DNA from: Hyphomicrobiales bacterium
Lineage (GTDB): Bacteria > Pseudomonadota > Alphaproteobacteria > Rhizobiales > Rhizobiaceae
DNA length: 47,161 nt
Reading direction: 5' to 3'
Assembly (NCBI GenBank): GCA_900470965.1
Contig: UCCS01000045.1
Location: 91,791-138,951, forward strand
This document shows positions 45,435 to 47,161 of the stretch, in pieces (within the stretch, counting starts at the first letter, position 1; the number at the start of each line of letters is the position of its first letter). The notes under the pieces are model-generated. The model was not told where the DNA came from. It worked only from the letters and a program-made list of their open reading frames with translations, and did not search any database. Made by a program: the position numbers and the translations under genes.

Positions 45435-45644
45435 TTAAGCGGCCTGAAGCTGGCCTGCGGACATTTTGCCGGACCTTTGGTCCTGCTCAAGTTGATAGCC
45501 AAGCTTCTGACCTTCAACGATCGAGCCCATGCCGGCGCGCTCGACTGCGGAGATGTGAACGAAGACGTCCGCACTGCCGTCGTCAGGCTGAATGAAGCCG
45601 AAGCCCTTGGTGGCGTTGAACCATTTAACTGTGCCGGTGGTCAT
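45435..45644 (-). CDS. CspA-family cold-shock protein
   Basis: This 69-residue single-domain protein has both RNA-binding motifs: RNP1 KGFGFIQ and RNP2-like VFVHISAVE, and starts [10 protein letters not shown] with AAAGGG in front of the ATG. Such proteins bind single-stranded RNA and DNA as chaperones. A hairpin CCGCCG/CGGCGG lies in the 5' leader at 45676-45696, about 32 bp upstream of the start, where cold-shock genes often carry regulatory structure. Confidence 0.95.
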   Translation of the reverse strand: MTTGTVKWFNATKGFGFIQPDDGSADVFVHISAVERAGMGSIVEGQKLGYQLEQDQRSGKMSAGQLQAA

Positions 45645-46058
45645 AACAAACCCTTTCATAGCAACGATTAATCTGCCGCCGGGCGACGCACGGCGGTTGT
45701 TTCGACTTTTGAGAGGGAAAGTTGATCAAGAAGCGCGAAGCGCAGCAAAAACAAATAACGGCAAACAAAGTATCGATGGCGCTCTATATCCATTACTGGT
45801 TATCGCGTCAACCTTTGTTCCTCAAAGTTTTGAATTCGCTACCAGAGGATGTATTTCTGACTCGTTGATCTGGATCTCACTCTAATCGGCTTCGGAGATG
45901 GATATTGCGTTCGCGGGTTGGGTTGCGTGTGCGACCGACAAGACCAGCTTTCTCTTCGAGGCGGCAAGCGTCTTGACCGTTCATCCGGGTGCCCGCAACG
46001 GATTTACCCCTCAATTTCTCTCGCGAAACTATGCAATCATCTGTGGTGGTGCAACTTT
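45645..46058. other. Leader of the cold-shock gene and spacer to the LysR gene
   Basis: About 410 bp. The first 100 bp are the cold-shock gene's 5' leader and promoter side, with the small hairpin at 45676-45696. The rest shows no convincing gene, repeat or operator; it is richer in AT than its surroundings. Confidence 0.5.
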
Positions 46059-47015
46059 TCAGGGCTTCAAGGGCTGTGATCGCGGCTCTTCCTCCGTGTA
46101 AATCTCACAACGATTTGAAAAGAGCTTTTCACTCAGAAAATCGACGAGGACGCGGACCTTGGGTGAGAGGTGCCGGTTGGATGGCCAGAGGAGATGGAAC
46201 TGGGCAGGGGCGTCTATATGGGCGTCCAGCACGGTGCGCAGCCTGCCGTCGGCCAGTGGGTCGCGCGCGAGAAAATCCGGCATGCAGCCGATGCCCATTC
46301 CGCTGACGGTAGCGCCGCGCAGCGCCTCCATATTGTTGCACGTCAGTACCGTTCGCGTTCTGATTTCCGGATGGTCAGGGGAGAGACTGAGCGGCCAGGG
46401 CTGCAGCTTTCCGGAATTGGGAAATCGGAACCGGACGCTCCGATGGCCTTCGAGATCACGGAGGCAATCGGGGGTTCCGTGTTTCTCCAGATAGGCAGGC
46501 GCGGCGCATAGCAAGAGTTGAAACGGGCGCAGCGCACGCGACATCAGTCTTGAATCGGGCAATGTCCCACTGCGGATTGCAACATCGACGCCTTCTTCGA
46601 TCAGGTCGACAATCCGGTCGTTGAAGTCGAGATCCAGTTCGACTTCCGGGTAGAGGTTCACGAATTCCGGCAGGATCGGCAGGATCAGATGGTAGCTGAC
46701 CAGCGGCACACTGACGCGCAACCGTCCCCGAGGGGTCGCAACAGCCTGAGCGAGCGAGGCCTGGGCATCTTCCAGGTCATCAAGGATACGCCGGCAACGC
46801 TCGTGGAACAGGCGGCCTTCTCCCGTCAGCCGCAAGCTTCGTGTCGAGCGCTGGAACAGGCGGACGCCGAGCTGTTGTTCAAGCGCGGTCACAGCCTTGC
46901 CGACAGCGGAGGCGGAAAGGCCGAGAGCACGCCCGGCGGCGACGAAACTTCCGAGATCCGCCGTTCTGACAAATGCCGTGAGGCCACCCAGCGGTTGGTC
47001 CATATGCAGGTCCAT
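46059..47015 (-). CDS. LysR-family transcriptional regulator
   Basis: The 318-residue protein has the N-terminal winged helix-turn-helix AFVRTADLGSFVAAGRALG-LSASAVGKAVTALEQQLG-VRLFQRSTRSLRLT, then a linker helix and the periplasmic-binding-protein-like effector domain (RLRVSVPLVSYHLILPIL and onwards). It belongs to the group acting as regulators of adjacent, divergently transcribed genes; such a target would lie beyond the window. The ATG at 47015 is used; a second ATG at 47003 is equally plausible. The effector cannot be predicted. Confidence 0.9.
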   Translation of the reverse strand: MDLHMDQPLGGLTAFVRTADLGSFVAAGRALGLSASAVGKAVTALEQQLGVRLFQRSTRSLRLTGEGRLFHERCRRILDDLEDAQASLAQAVATPRGRLRVSVPLVSYHLILPILPEFVNLYPEVELDLDFNDRIVDLIEEGVDVAIRSGTLPDSRLMSRALRPFQLLLCAAPAYLEKHGTPDCLRDLEGHRSVRFRFPNSGKLQPWPLSLSPDHPEIRTRTVLTCNNMEALRGATVSGMGIGCMPDFLARDPLADGRLRTVLDAHIDAPAQFHLLWPSNRHLSPKVRVLVDFLSEKLFSNRCEIYTEEEPRSQPLKP

Positions 47016-47161
47016 TCGAGCGGTTTCTTCCTTTATATGCGGAACAAACCATAGGTTATCGAAGAATTATCCGCAATTTATGCTGCTTTCCGCAATCGAA
47101 GTCCAGGCGTTTCAGCGCCCCGCGCCCCTCCCAAGCGCGTCCCACCCTCGAACCAGCGGAT

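Overview
The window reads as ordinary chromosome from a rhizobial alphaproteobacterium, most likely genus Rhizobium (inference from gene content and order). Supporting signs are high GC, a GAAC-N7-GAAC SOS box in front of an imuA-imuB-dnaE2 mutagenesis operon, a large NAD-dependent glutamate dehydrogenase, an alpha-r14/NfeR1-type small RNA, and the run rplU-rpmA-obgE-proB-proA-nadD. I saw no insertion sequence, prophage, CRISPR array or plasmid function.

Layout. 1-5 kb: 5' part of the glutamate dehydrogenase gene, then pyridoxal kinase, beta-carbonic anhydrase and a membrane diguanylate cyclase. 5-9.3 kb: lytic transglycosylase, asd, and an alkaline phosphatase behind a well-formed Pho box. 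9.4-11.8 kb: a tight three-gene operon of a Tat-exported CPFC protein, an ABC ATPase and an FtsX-type permease with a histidine-rich extracytoplasmic loop. 12-20.5 kb: an MHS-family transporter with a large periplasmic insertion, a PAP2 phosphatase, leuB, a serine/threonine dehydratase, leuD, a VOC protein, a small membrane protein, a CitE-like lyase with a DUF1737 protein, and a zincin. 20.6-26.5 kb: the SOS-controlled translesion synthesis operon. 26.7-27.4 kb: bfd-bfr iron storage.

27.5-33.3 kb (minus strand): rsfS, rlmH, an EnvC-like activator, ctpA, a divergent polysaccharide deacetylase and rppH, linking ribosome maturation, envelope remodelling and RNA turnover. 33.5-36.5 kb: a molybdate uptake locus, modE facing modABC, with a ModE-like operator before modA. 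36.8-37.0 kb: a small RNA with three hairpins, each showing an anti-Shine-Dalgarno C-rich motif in its loop. 37-44.1 kb (minus strand): rplU, rpmA, two RimJ-like acetyltransferases, obgE, proB, proA and nadD, with a divergent EEP-family gene. 44.4-47 kb: tRNA-Ser(CGA), a small unknown protein, a cold-shock protein and a LysR regulator.

The most interesting items are the His-rich ABC/CPFC operon beside the Pho-controlled (zinc-type) phosphatase, the anti-SD small RNA with a perfect palindrome just upstream, the 188-residue insertion in the MHS transporter, and the mod locus lying between nadD and rsfS. Everything rests on reading the sequence; no database search was run.
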